Shown: piece after piece, positions 38,078 to 45,033 of the stretch | How positions within the stretch are numbered: position 1 is the stretch's first letter | Layout of the letters: each line of letters begins with the position of its first letter | Assembly: GCF_004346225.1 (NCBI RefSeq) | Contig: NZ_SMAJ01000003.1 | Location: 400,069-464,068, forward strand | DNA: 64,000 bases | From: Paralcaligenes ureilyticus | Lineage (GTDB): Bacteria > Pseudomonadota > Gammaproteobacteria > Burkholderiales > Burkholderiaceae_B | Direction: 5' to 3' | Program-made: the position numbers and the translations under genes | The notes under the pieces: generated by a model | Database searches by the model: none | The model's input: the letters and a program-made list of their open reading frames with translations, nothing else | Told to the model about the DNA's origin: nothing

Positions 38078-38277
38078 GGTGCGAGGGCGGATCGCGTTTG
38101 ATGCGGATAATGGGCCGACAATACGGCCAAACCTCAATGATAGACGAGAATTCTCCCGTAGGCGTAGTGTGGATCCCTTTCGGAACAGGCTGAATTAATG
38201 CCTGTTTGCCGTGGCCGCTGGGTGTTTTTGCCCACGACATACCCCTTAATTTATGGTATAGTTACGCCTCTTTTGAA

Positions 38278-38354
38278 GCGGCTGTAGCTCAGTTGGATAG
38301 AGTACTTGGCTACGAACCAAGGGGTCGTGGGTTCAATTCCTGCCAGCCGCACCA
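38278..38354 (+). tRNA. tRNA-Arg (anticodon ACG)
   Basis: GCGGCTG and CAGCCGC form the acceptor stem. The D-arm AGCTCAGTTGGATAGAGT, the anticodon loop CTACGAA (ACG) and the T-arm GTGGGTTCAATTCC are all standard. Discriminator A and an encoded CCA end the gene. A promoter-like TATAGT lies at 38257-38262. The 3' half is duplicated at 38917-38947. Confidence 0.97.
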
Positions 38355-38381
38355 GAATTTACTAGTGTTATTAGCTAGTTA

Positions 38382-38415
38382 GCCGCCTAAATCCGCAAGG
38401 ATTCAGGCGGCTTTT
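38382..38415 (+). terminator. Rho-independent terminator after tRNA-Arg
   Basis: GCCGCCTAAATCC and GGATTCAGGCGGC pair around a GCAA tetraloop with one bulge, followed by TTTT. Confidence 0.88.
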
Positions 38416-38540
38416 CTCTGCGTGGAGAGTTTTGCCGTGCCGCAGAATTTCGTCTTGTGTGTGCTTTTGTTCTGATTGGGCTAATGATTTACGAATGCGT
38501 GCCGTAAACGCGTAAGTGACGACACTCCGAGAGGCCCAAA

Positions 38541-38870
38541 GTGAACCAAATTCCCTTTCCAATTGCCCTTGACACGATTCTGACCGCCGGCGTTGTTATG
38601 GCTCTTGCGACCTTTTTCGCCGGATTGCTGTGCGACTGGTTCGGAAAATCCGATTCGTTCTTCAAATTCAGCATCATTGTCACCTTTTTCTTGCTGCTCC
38701 TGCCTTACGGGTTGGGCTATCCGATCTATCCGGGGCGTGTATTTGATATATCGGGTCAGCTTAATCCAGAGCAGCTTCCAGGTATCGCGACGGCTGCGTT
38801 TTTAGGCCAAATGATAGGCGCCGCGGCCGGACTACGCGTACTGGCATGGATGAAACGATTGAGTCTATGA
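38541..38870 (+). CDS. Small hypothetical membrane protein, flanked by tRNA-Arg and its decayed copy
   Basis: The 109-residue product has three hydrophobic stretches (ILTAGVVMALATFFAGLLC, FSIIVTFFLLLLPYGLGYP and AAFLGQMIGAAAGLRVLAW) and is probably an inner-membrane protein. The GTG start has GAGG about seven bases upstream. No family was recognised. It lies alone between the tRNA-Arg gene and a degenerate tRNA-Arg copy, an arrangement that suggests acquired DNA. No function can be given. Confidence 0.5.
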   Translation: MNQIPFPIALDTILTAGVVMALATFFAGLLCDWFGKSDSFFKFSIIVTFFLLLLPYGLGYPIYPGRVFDISGQLNPEQLPGIATAAFLGQMIGAAAGLRVLAWMKRLSL

Positions 38871-38885
38871 TGGTCCTGCGCGCTT

Positions 38886-38950
38886 GCGGCAGGTAAGTGT
38901 TTTCGATACGGGCTGGGGGGTCGTGGGTTCAATTCCTGCCAGCCGCAGCA
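38886..38950 (+). pseudogene. Degenerate tRNA-Arg copy
   Basis: 31 bases (38917-38947, covering the variable/T-arm and acceptor 3' strand) match tRNA-Arg 38321-38351 exactly. The anticodon arm before it aligns with mostly G/A and C/T changes, and GCGGC at the 5' end matches, but the D-arm is largely gone. The CCA is now GCA. It could be a decayed tandem copy or one end of an old integration event. Confidence 0.7.
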
Positions 38951-38961
38951 GAATTTACCAG

Positions 38962-39292
38962 AGCATTTTTGGTCAAACGGTGTCCGGCACGGCATGCTCT
39001 GGAACTCACTGGCCCGCAGCCTGCCTATATCACGTTGCCTGTAGACCTCACTCGGCCCAACACCAGCCGCCCCCACTCATCCCCCGGTGCGCTTCGCCAG
39101 CGCAGCCGCAGGGCGAGGGGTGCGGTACCGTCCGGCCATTCGGGGCGCGTAGCGCCACGACCGCTGGACGGGCCGGACGGTACCGCACCCCTCGCCCTGT
39201 GGCGTCTTAATAGAATGACCCCGCCCAAAACAGCTCAAAAAAGCAGCGACCAAAACGCGTTCAGTTCCATAAGCACTTCAACCGAAAACGCC
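38962..39292 (+). mobile_element. MITE-like element, copy 2 (331 bp, CTAG target duplication)
   Basis: It starts AGCATTTTTGG and ends CCGAAAACGCC, matching the ends of copy 1. It lies between CCAG (38958-38961) and CTAG (39293-39296). The uninterrupted site is visible after the intact tRNA-Arg (GAATTTACTAGTG at 38355-38367), so the insertion and the four-base duplication can be read directly. Inside are perfect 29-base inverted repeats (39109-39137 and 39171-39199) with a 33-base loop. No transposase gene is present. Confidence 0.75.
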
Positions 39293-39311
39293 CTAGTGTC
39301 ATTCCCAGTTA

Positions 39312-39353
39312 ACCACCTGAATACGTCAGCGCTTCAGGCGGTTCTTGCTTTTT
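39312..39353 (+). terminator. Copy of the tRNA-Arg terminator
   Basis: ACCACCTGAA pairs with TTCAGGCGGT (one mismatch) and is followed by a T-rich run. It resembles the terminator at 38382 and belongs to the duplicated tRNA segment split by the MITE. Confidence 0.55.
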
Positions 39354-39452
39354 GAATAACCCTTCCGGACTTGAGCCACGGAGGCGGCAGTGGCAAGTTC
39401 GGTTTGGTCGTAGTCCTATAATCTCGTCCAATAATTAGGGTTGGGAGCGGGT

Positions 39453-39737
39453 ATGTACGAGGGGTTCAAGTGGGCGTTGTCGGCTGCGTTATATGCGGTA
39501 TGGTGCGCCGCCATCTACCAGCGCAAGGCTTATCTAACGCTGGCGGCGGGGCTACTGTTTTTTATCTACAGCTTTATGGCCCACGGCTCTTTATCAAGAG
39601 ATATTGCCGACGCATTTGGCGAAGCATTCGGTCCCCGAAACACCTCTACACGGGCGAAATGGTTGTGCGGTGTCGCCATTGTTGCGAGCGTCACGTTTAT
39701 CGTGACGATTGTGATGGTCGTGCGACGCGTCAATTGA
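39453..39737 (+). CDS. Small hypothetical membrane protein
   Basis: The 94-residue product has hydrophobic segments LSAALYAVWCAAIYQ, LTLAAGLLFFIYSFMA and, at the C-terminus, WLCGVAIVASVTFIVTIVMVV ending in basic residues. It is probably an inner-membrane protein with three helices. ATG 39453 follows GGGAG at a suitable distance; a TTG at 39441 would add four residues. No family was recognised. It lies ahead of two tiny lipoprotein genes on the same strand. Confidence 0.5.
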   Translation: MYEGFKWALSAALYAVWCAAIYQRKAYLTLAAGLLFFIYSFMAHGSLSRDIADAFGEAFGPRNTSTRAKWLCGVAIVASVTFIVTIVMVVRRVN

Positions 39738-39845
39738 CATCAAGGCACTTGTCCAAGTGCTTCGAAGCGCCTGGTTACGCTTTGCAAGGCACGCCGGCGG
39801 ACGATCTCTGTAGAATCAAAATCAATAACAACACAAGAGGATGTA

Positions 39846-40010
39846 ATGAAATTTGTATTGATGGCTTTGGTTCTGTCCACTCTGTCGGGCTGCTTGGTGT
39901 ATCCGCATGATGGTGGGTATTACGATAATGGGCCGCGCGCGCGGTATCCTCATGACAACCGCGATGGTGGGTTCTGTCCGCCTGGGCAGGCCAAGAAAGG
40001 GAATTGCTGA
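39846..40010 (+). CDS. Very small lipoprotein (54 aa)
   Basis: The product starts MKFVLMALVLSTLSGCLVYP, a lipoprotein signal with lipobox LSGC (Cys16). The rest is short, rich in Gly, Tyr and Asp, and ends FCPPGQAKKGNC with two further Cys. AGAGG lies about eight bases before the ATG. The mature lipoprotein would be 39 residues. No family was recognised. A second small lipoprotein gene follows 81 bases later. Confidence 0.6.
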   Translation: MKFVLMALVLSTLSGCLVYPHDGGYYDNGPRARYPHDNRDGGFCPPGQAKKGNC

Positions 40011-40091
40011 CAAGAAATCAAATACAGATACGTTTTGCAAATCCATCTGTCGTACGCGTGACTAGAATCCATAAGAACTATGGAGGTTCTT

Positions 40092-40205
40092 ATGAAAGTT
40101 CTTGTCGCTATCGTATTGGCTGCGACACTGGCTGGCTGTATTGTTGTCCCGGCTGGCGGATATCATCATCGGTATCACCATTATTACGGCGGTGAGTATC
40201 ATTGA
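40092..40205 (+). CDS. Tiny His/Tyr-rich lipoprotein (37 aa)
   Basis: The product starts MKVLVAIVLAATLAGCIVVP with lipobox LAGC (Cys16). The mature part is only about 22 residues, GGYHHRYHHYYGGEYH at its end, with five His and five Tyr. TGGAGG lies at 40081-40086. The sequence would suit metal binding at the outer membrane, but that is inference. It follows another small lipoprotein gene, possibly on the same transcript. Confidence 0.55.
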   Translation: MKVLVAIVLAATLAGCIVVPAGGYHHRYHHYYGGEYH

Positions 40206-40319
40206 TTCAGGGGTGGCGAGGGTAGCTGCGAATGGTTTTCGCGTTTGAATTTCTGTAGAGACGAAGACACTTGCTTGGCTCTACAATGTCGGCTTACTTG
40301 GCCTGCAGGGGTATTCAGA

Positions 40320-41042
40320 ATGCGAACCATCGGTCTGCTGGGTGGGATGAGCTGGGAATCGACCGCCACGTACTACCGGCTGATTAACCAGGATGTGCGG
40401 GCGCGGCTCGGCGGCCTTCACTCGGCCCAATCCCTGATGCACAGCGTTGATTTTGCACCTATCGCGCAGCTTCAGCATGACGGCGAGTGGGCACAAACAG
40501 GCTTGTTGCTGGCTGATGCGGCGAAGCATCTGGAAAAGGGCGGCGCGGATTGCATTGTGCTTTGCACGAACACGATGCACATGATCTGGGATCAGATTGC
40601 GGGAGCCGTATCGATTCCGTTTCTGCATATCGTTGATCCGACCGGCATCGAGGCGCGCGCGCAGGGGTTTCGAAAAGTCGGCTTCCTGGGTACGATGTTC
40701 TCCATGCGTGAATCTTTTTTCCGTGACCGATTGCTCGATCGGTACGGGGTAGAAATAGTGTTGCCCACTGCGGCGCAGCAGATCGAGGTTCACGACATTA
40801 TTTATCATGAGTTGTGTCTGGGTGTGATAACCGAGGCATCGCGAGCGCGATACCGGCAGGCGATTCGCGGGCTGGTCGCGCAGGGAGCCGAGGCGATTGT
40901 GCTTGGCTGCACAGAGATCATGTTGCTGGTGCGCGAAGAAGACAGCGCTGTGCCGTTGCTGGATACCACTGCCTTGCACGCCCGTGCGGCAGTGGACTTC
41001 GCCCTGGCGGAAGACGAGCCGATTGTTGTTGATGCCTATTGA
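40320..41042 (+). CDS. Aspartate/glutamate racemase family protein
   Basis: Cofactor-independent racemase family. The 240-residue protein starts MRTIGLLGGMSWESTATYYRLIN and has the two catalytic Cys regions: IVLCTNTMHMIWDQI near residue 80 and IVLGCTEIMLLV near residue 197. The sequence is of the YgeA/aspartate racemase kind; broad-spectrum amino-acid racemases share it. ATG 40320 is chosen over the upstream 40245 start because conservation begins there. It is a single gene. Whether it acts on aspartate or another amino acid cannot be told. Confidence 0.87.
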   Translation: MRTIGLLGGMSWESTATYYRLINQDVRARLGGLHSAQSLMHSVDFAPIAQLQHDGEWAQTGLLLADAAKHLEKGGADCIVLCTNTMHMIWDQIAGAVSIPFLHIVDPTGIEARAQGFRKVGFLGTMFSMRESFFRDRLLDRYGVEIVLPTAAQQIEVHDIIYHELCLGVITEASRARYRQAIRGLVAQGAEAIVLGCTEIMLLVREEDSAVPLLDTTALHARAAVDFALAEDEPIVVDAY

Positions 41043-41109
41043 TCTCAGGCCCTAGCGTCCGGTTTCGCTGTTCACTGCACTGGCCAGTTGTGCCTTTGTG
41101 ATTGGCCGG

Positions 41110-41625
41110 TCAGGCCGGCTTTCTGAAATCGCTTTCGATCCATTGGGTGGCGCTTTGCATGCCAAGTTTGAAGTTGGCTGCGACGCGGACCTGCGCAAGC
41201 TGTTCGCCCAGGGCATCGTAAGCGCTTAACACGGCATATGGGCTGTCTTCATCGGGAACGATATCCAGTTTGATGTTCAACTGGCCCGATGTGGACGTGA
41301 CATTAACGCTTTTGTGCAGCAAGGCATGCAATTGCTGCTCGTGCCGGCGCAAGACTTCGGACGCGGTTTTGACCAGTGTATGAAACGCGTTGGTATCGAG
41401 CGGCTTGGGATTTTTCTTGTCGCGTCCCATGGTCCATGGGCCAACGAGCGCGGGTTCGGTTTGGCCTTCCTTGACCATTTCCACGGCCCAGCCGTCGTCG
41501 TCTTCATTTTTGATGACCCGCGCGGTCCACCCATCGTCGCGCCAAAGCCGCGGCTCTTGCGTTTTAACATCGGGATCGATTGCCTCGTTGGGCAAATCGG
41601 AACTTGGGAAAGACGTATTGTTCAC
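41110..41625 (-). CDS. Hypothetical protein (171 aa)
   Basis: A soluble, acidic protein with no signal peptide or membrane helix. The N-terminal half carries a patch like a small beta-domain (LWRDDGWTARVIKNEDDDGWAVEMV and PALVGPWTMGRDKKNPKPLD). The middle is probably helical (FHTLVKTASEVLRRHEQQLHALLHKSV), and the C-terminal part is mixed. No family was recognised. It is followed downstream by the GrdB-like gene on the same strand. Reading frame and composition look like a real gene of this genome. Confidence 0.6.
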   Translation of the reverse strand: MNNTSFPSSDLPNEAIDPDVKTQEPRLWRDDGWTARVIKNEDDDGWAVEMVKEGQTEPALVGPWTMGRDKKNPKPLDTNAFHTLVKTASEVLRRHEQQLHALLHKSVNVTSTSGQLNIKLDIVPDEDSPYAVLSAYDALGEQLAQVRVAANFKLGMQSATQWIESDFRKPA

Positions 41626-41713
41626 TACAGCAGTACTCCGTTTGAATTCGTTCGTTTGCAGTTCGGCGTGCCGCGGCTTTGCGTGTTTGGCGCAGCGAAC
41701 TGCGGCGCAAAGG

Positions 41714-42655
41714 TCAAAGTTGCTTGCGAAGCGCTTTGGCTATTTCTTTGGCCTTATCGGATTCGGTGCGCAGGCGCGCCAGTTCGTCAGGCGACACGTG
41801 ATCCACGTTGCAATAGTCCAGCTTCCAGGCGTGCGAGTCGCTCCAGCGCAGGGGCGATTGCATCGTCGTCCGGGCTCCCGGAGCCGACTCCAGCAGTTGC
41901 AGCGCCAACTCCAGTGTCGCCGCCTGCGATTCAGGGTTGTGCGGTTTGCCTGCTGCATTGCCTAGCGGAAAGTCGCTGAACAACATGCGCGGCACGCCGC
42001 AGTGTTCGATGATGTCTTTGGCGCACGCCATAATCACAGTTGAAATCCCGCGTGCTTCCAGATAGCGGGCCACCAAACCAAGCGTTTGATGGCAGACCGG
42101 GCAATTGGGCACCAGTATGGCTGCGTCAACCTTATCCTGTTGACAGTCATTGAAGATCTGTGGGCAGTCTACCTCAAGGGTGTGGCGCTGGCTGCGGTTG
42201 GTGGGTGCGCCGTAAAAGCGGGCCGCCAATCGTCCGATGCGTGCGCTTTGCACGCAGGCCCGCAGCGCCGGGAGCGGGAACCATGTGCCACTGTCTTCCA
42301 TGGATGTGTGCCGGCGGTCGATGGCGACATGAGATATGCGCACATCATGATCGCGAGCCGTGTCGCCGGTGTAGACCTCGTAGAATTTCGCCGATGCGTT
42401 ATACGGCGCCCCTGGCCCCTGGTTGCCCTTGCCGGGTTGGTAGGGTGCCGCGGTGGTGATCAGTGCAACGGTAGACTGGGACAAGGGTTTTCCAAGCGCC
42501 TGGAATGGCGTTTCGATGAAGTGCGCCCAACGATACGGATTGTCGTAGCCCAGCGCCTGATACCAGTCGCGGGTGCGTCTCATGTAGGGCACCGGCACGT
42601 CATCGTCGGCTGCGAATAGGCATGAGGCGTTTGACTGTGGATTGGATGTCGTCAT
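41714..42655 (-). CDS. GrdB-like protein (glycine/sarcosine/betaine reductase selenoprotein B family)
   Basis: The 313-residue protein resembles the GRDB family: PVPYMRRTRDWYQALGYDNPYRW near residue 22, then SHVAIDRRHTSMEDSGTWFPL and a second half with AAILVPNCPVCHQTLGLVARYLEARGISTVIMACAKDI. No selenocysteine (in-frame TGA) is seen. The CPVC pair might serve in redox chemistry. True GrdB works in anaerobic amino-acid reductases, which need GrdA/GrdC/GrdE partners; none is in the window. So the role is unknown and the name is a family label only. Confidence 0.6.
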   Translation of the reverse strand: MTTSNPQSNASCLFAADDDVPVPYMRRTRDWYQALGYDNPYRWAHFIETPFQALGKPLSQSTVALITTAAPYQPGKGNQGPGAPYNASAKFYEVYTGDTARDHDVRISHVAIDRRHTSMEDSGTWFPLPALRACVQSARIGRLAARFYGAPTNRSQRHTLEVDCPQIFNDCQQDKVDAAILVPNCPVCHQTLGLVARYLEARGISTVIMACAKDIIEHCGVPRMLFSDFPLGNAAGKPHNPESQAATLELALQLLESAPGARTTMQSPLRWSDSHAWKLDYCNVDHVSPDELARLRTESDKAKEIAKALRKQL

Positions 42656-42827
42656 GATGCTTGGAGCCTGGGCGCCGGTGAACGTGGATAAAACCGTTTT
42701 ACCACATGGCTGTGCCGCGCTACGCCAGCGGGGCGCATTATCACCCTCCGGCCGATGATATTATTGTGAGCGCCCGAGTCGGAGGTAGTAAAACGCGAGG
42801 CGATTTGAGTATATGGATCAATGATTA

Positions 42828-43772
42828 ATGATGAGTGAATCACCGGAATACTTTATCGGAATCGATTGGGGTTCCTCGAACTGCCGGGCCGCGTTGATTT
42901 CGATGGCGGGCGGGGTTATGGCGGCCAAAGATTCTCCCTGCGGCGCGTTAACTCTCAGGCACGACGAGTTTGCTGCGGTCTTCGAGCAACTGACCGGCGA
43001 CTGGATTACCCGCCACAACGTTTTATTTGCACTGGCCTCGGGGATGGTCGGCAGCAAGCAGGGGTGGCTGCAGGCGCCTTATGTGAATACGCCGGCGACT
43101 ATGGAGAGCCTGGTTGAGTCAATTCAATGGTTCGATCAGAGGATACCTGTGGGCATCGTTCCGGGTATTGCCAACTATCAGGACGGACGTGTCCTGGACA
43201 TACTCCGCGGCGAAGAAGTGCAGGTTTTTGGCGTATTGAAGGCCTATGGAATAAGCGGCGGCCTGCTGATTCTGCCTGGCACCCACAGTAAATGGATTAA
43301 CGTTGGCCATAGCCGGGTCGATAGTTTTCGAACCTATATGACGGGTGAACTGTTCGATGTTATTAAAAAGAATTCGGTTCTGAAGTATGCGCTGGGTGAG
43401 AGCCAGGCGCATCCGGACTTTATCGAGGAAGAGTTCCTGGCGGGTTGCCATATGGCGTTCCAGAGTAGTTTGCTTCACAATTTGTTCGGGATGCGCACGC
43501 GTTCAATTACGACCGACGTCAAGCCCCAGAGCCTGGATAGCTATTATTCCGGCTTGTTGATTGGCGAAGAAATCCGCGATGGCCTGGCGCGTTTGCCGCA
43601 TCCGGGTACGCAAAAGGTTTATGTTGTAGGAAGCGCCAGGCTTGTTGGTTTGTACCAGAAGGCGTTGGGTTTGCATGCCGTCGAGGTCGTCGCCGTCGAT
43701 GAAAAAATTGCCTTTGCAGGATTGAGCGCGATGGCTAACCGTATTGTTGAACATAAGTTGAAGGGCGGTTGA
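42828..43772 (+). CDS. dgoK: 2-dehydro-3-deoxygalactonokinase DgoK
   Basis: DgoK phosphorylates 2-keto-3-deoxygalactonate to the 6-phosphate in D-galactonate (De Ley-Doudoroff) catabolism. The 314-residue protein starts with YFIGIDWGSSNCRAALI (phosphate-binding region) and contains IPVGIVPGIANYQDG, VQVFGVLKA, LLILPGTHSKWI and the C-terminal GSARLVGLYQKAL, all DgoK-typical. The KDPGal aldolase follows with a one-base gap. Galactonate dehydratase and a transporter are not in the window. Confidence 0.9.
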   Translation: MMSESPEYFIGIDWGSSNCRAALISMAGGVMAAKDSPCGALTLRHDEFAAVFEQLTGDWITRHNVLFALASGMVGSKQGWLQAPYVNTPATMESLVESIQWFDQRIPVGIVPGIANYQDGRVLDILRGEEVQVFGVLKAYGISGGLLILPGTHSKWINVGHSRVDSFRTYMTGELFDVIKKNSVLKYALGESQAHPDFIEEEFLAGCHMAFQSSLLHNLFGMRTRSITTDVKPQSLDSYYSGLLIGEEIRDGLARLPHPGTQKVYVVGSARLVGLYQKALGLHAVEVVAVDEKIAFAGLSAMANRIVEHKLKGG

Positions 43773-43773
43773 A

Positions 43774-44418
43774 ATGGTTTTAAAACGTTTATTAAGCACT
43801 CCGCTGATAGCCATTCTTCGCGGCATCAGTCCGGCCAACGCACTGGCGGTTGGCGAAAAGCTGATTGCGGCCGGGTTCGAAGTCATAGAAATCCCGCTTA
43901 ATTCGCCCGAACCTTTCAAAAGTATGGAAATACTGGCCCGGGAATTTCCCGACTATCCCATTGGCGCAGGAACAGTGCTCGAACTCGATCAGATCAAGAA
44001 GGTACAGGATGCGGGAGGCCAATTGATCTTGATGCCGCATCTGGACGCGGACATTGTAAAAATGAGCAAGGCCATGGGTCTTGTTTGCATTCCGGGGGTT
44101 GCCACACCCAGCGAGGCATTCATGGCGCTGCGTTGTGGCGCCGATGCCTTGAAGATGTTTCCGGCCGAGACATTGGGCGCTGCGGCGGTGAAGGCCTGGC
44201 TTGCCGTTCTTCCAGGCGGAACAAAACTGATTCCCTTCGGCGGCGTTAACCAGGACAATATGCAAGCGTTCTTCGACGCGGGTGCCCACGCTGTCGGCTT
44301 GGGATCGTCCCTTTTTCGCCCCGAGTTTTCGCCCGGGCGCGTCGGGGAATTGGCTCAGGATTTTGTGCGAGCGTTCAGGTCGACAAGCCAGAAGCGCGAA
44401 CTGCGGCGGGGCGGGTAA
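43774..44418 (+). CDS. dgoA: 2-dehydro-3-deoxy-6-phosphogalactonate aldolase
   Basis: Class I aldolase that splits KDPGal into pyruvate and glyceraldehyde 3-phosphate. The 214-residue protein has PLIAILRGISPANAL, the catalytic Glu in GFEVIEIPLNSPEP, GAGTVLELDQIKKV, and the Schiff-base Lys in GADALKMFPAE near residue 128, then PFGGVNQDNM. IPLNSP rather than the Eda pattern separates KDPGal from KDPG aldolase. It directly follows dgoK and probably shares its transcript. An acetyltransferase gene lies six bases downstream. Confidence 0.9.
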   Translation: MVLKRLLSTPLIAILRGISPANALAVGEKLIAAGFEVIEIPLNSPEPFKSMEILAREFPDYPIGAGTVLELDQIKKVQDAGGQLILMPHLDADIVKMSKAMGLVCIPGVATPSEAFMALRCGADALKMFPAETLGAAAVKAWLAVLPGGTKLIPFGGVNQDNMQAFFDAGAHAVGLGSSLFRPEFSPGRVGELAQDFVRAFRSTSQKRELRRGG

Positions 44419-44424
44419 TCGTTT

Positions 44425-44886
44425 ATGCATATCCGTCCTTATCAACCCGGCGATGAGCCGGCTGTTGTCGCGCTTTGGCGGGAATGCGGGCTTCTTCGGC
44501 CCTGGAATGATCCGCATCGCGATATCGCGCGTAAACTGACCGAGCAGCCCGAGCTCTTCCTGGTTGGTGTTCTGGGGAAAACCCTTATGGCTACGGCCAT
44601 GGTAGGCTTTGATGGCCACCGCGGCTGGGTCTATTATCTGGCGGTTGCGCAAGCGCATCGCGATCAGTCGTATGGACGCCAGCTTATGCAGGAGGCTGAG
44701 CGTTTGCTTATTGAGCGCGGTTGTCCCAAAGTGAATCTGCTCGTGCGTTCGTCCAACGTTCAGGTCATTGAGTTCTACAAGAGGCTTGGATACACGCAAG
44801 ACGACGTGATTAGCCTCGGGCGTCGGCTTATCCCCGATCAGGACAATTTTGGCGACGGGTACGTTTTAACGACGGATATAAGTTAA
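44425..44886 (+). CDS. GNAT-family acetyltransferase (YpeA-like)
   Basis: The 153-residue protein is a single GNAT domain. HIRPYQPGDEPAVVALWRECGLLRPWNDP is its N-terminus, and the acetyl-CoA-binding region is VAQAHRDQSYGRQLMQEAERLLIERGC near residues 73-98, followed by VNLLVRSSNVQVIEFYKRLGY. It most resembles YpeA, whose substrate is unknown. It follows the dgoK-aldolase pair by six bases, so cotranscription is likely, but a role in galactonate use is not shown. Confidence 0.8.
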   Translation: MHIRPYQPGDEPAVVALWRECGLLRPWNDPHRDIARKLTEQPELFLVGVLGKTLMATAMVGFDGHRGWVYYLAVAQAHRDQSYGRQLMQEAERLLIERGCPKVNLLVRSSNVQVIEFYKRLGYTQDDVISLGRRLIPDQDNFGDGYVLTTDIS

Positions 44887-44899
44887 GGTCAATACCCTG

Positions 44900-45033
44900 T
44901 TGACGCAGCCGTAAGTGGTATAGAATTTAAATGCCCGGCGGGAGAACCGCCAAGGCGAGCCGTGCTCGGCCTTTGTATTTCGTTAGCCGATTTTAAGTAG
45001 CGTAAATCCAAGCCTATAAAGGTTTATGACGTA
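44900..45033 (+). promoter_or_regulatory. Predicted promoter and two-hairpin leader of the GGDEF gene
   Basis: TTGACG (44900-44905) and TAGAAT (44921-44926, spacing 15) form a promoter-like pair. A transcript from about 44933 would begin with two adjacent stems: GGCGG-GAGAA-CCGCC (44937-44951) and a stem from AAGGC-GAGC to GCTC-G-GCCTT (44952-44973). The leader is about 100 bases. It does not match a riboswitch class that I recognise. Confidence 0.4.

Noticed and set aside
38278..39353. An intact prophage or integrative element at tRNA-Arg
   Set aside because: There is no integrase or phage gene, and only about 0.5 kb lies between the tRNA and its decayed copy.
38960..39355. Arg/Pro-rich frames in the MITE as genes
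   Set aside because: They come from the GC-rich inverted repeat on either strand, without a ribosome site or family similarity.
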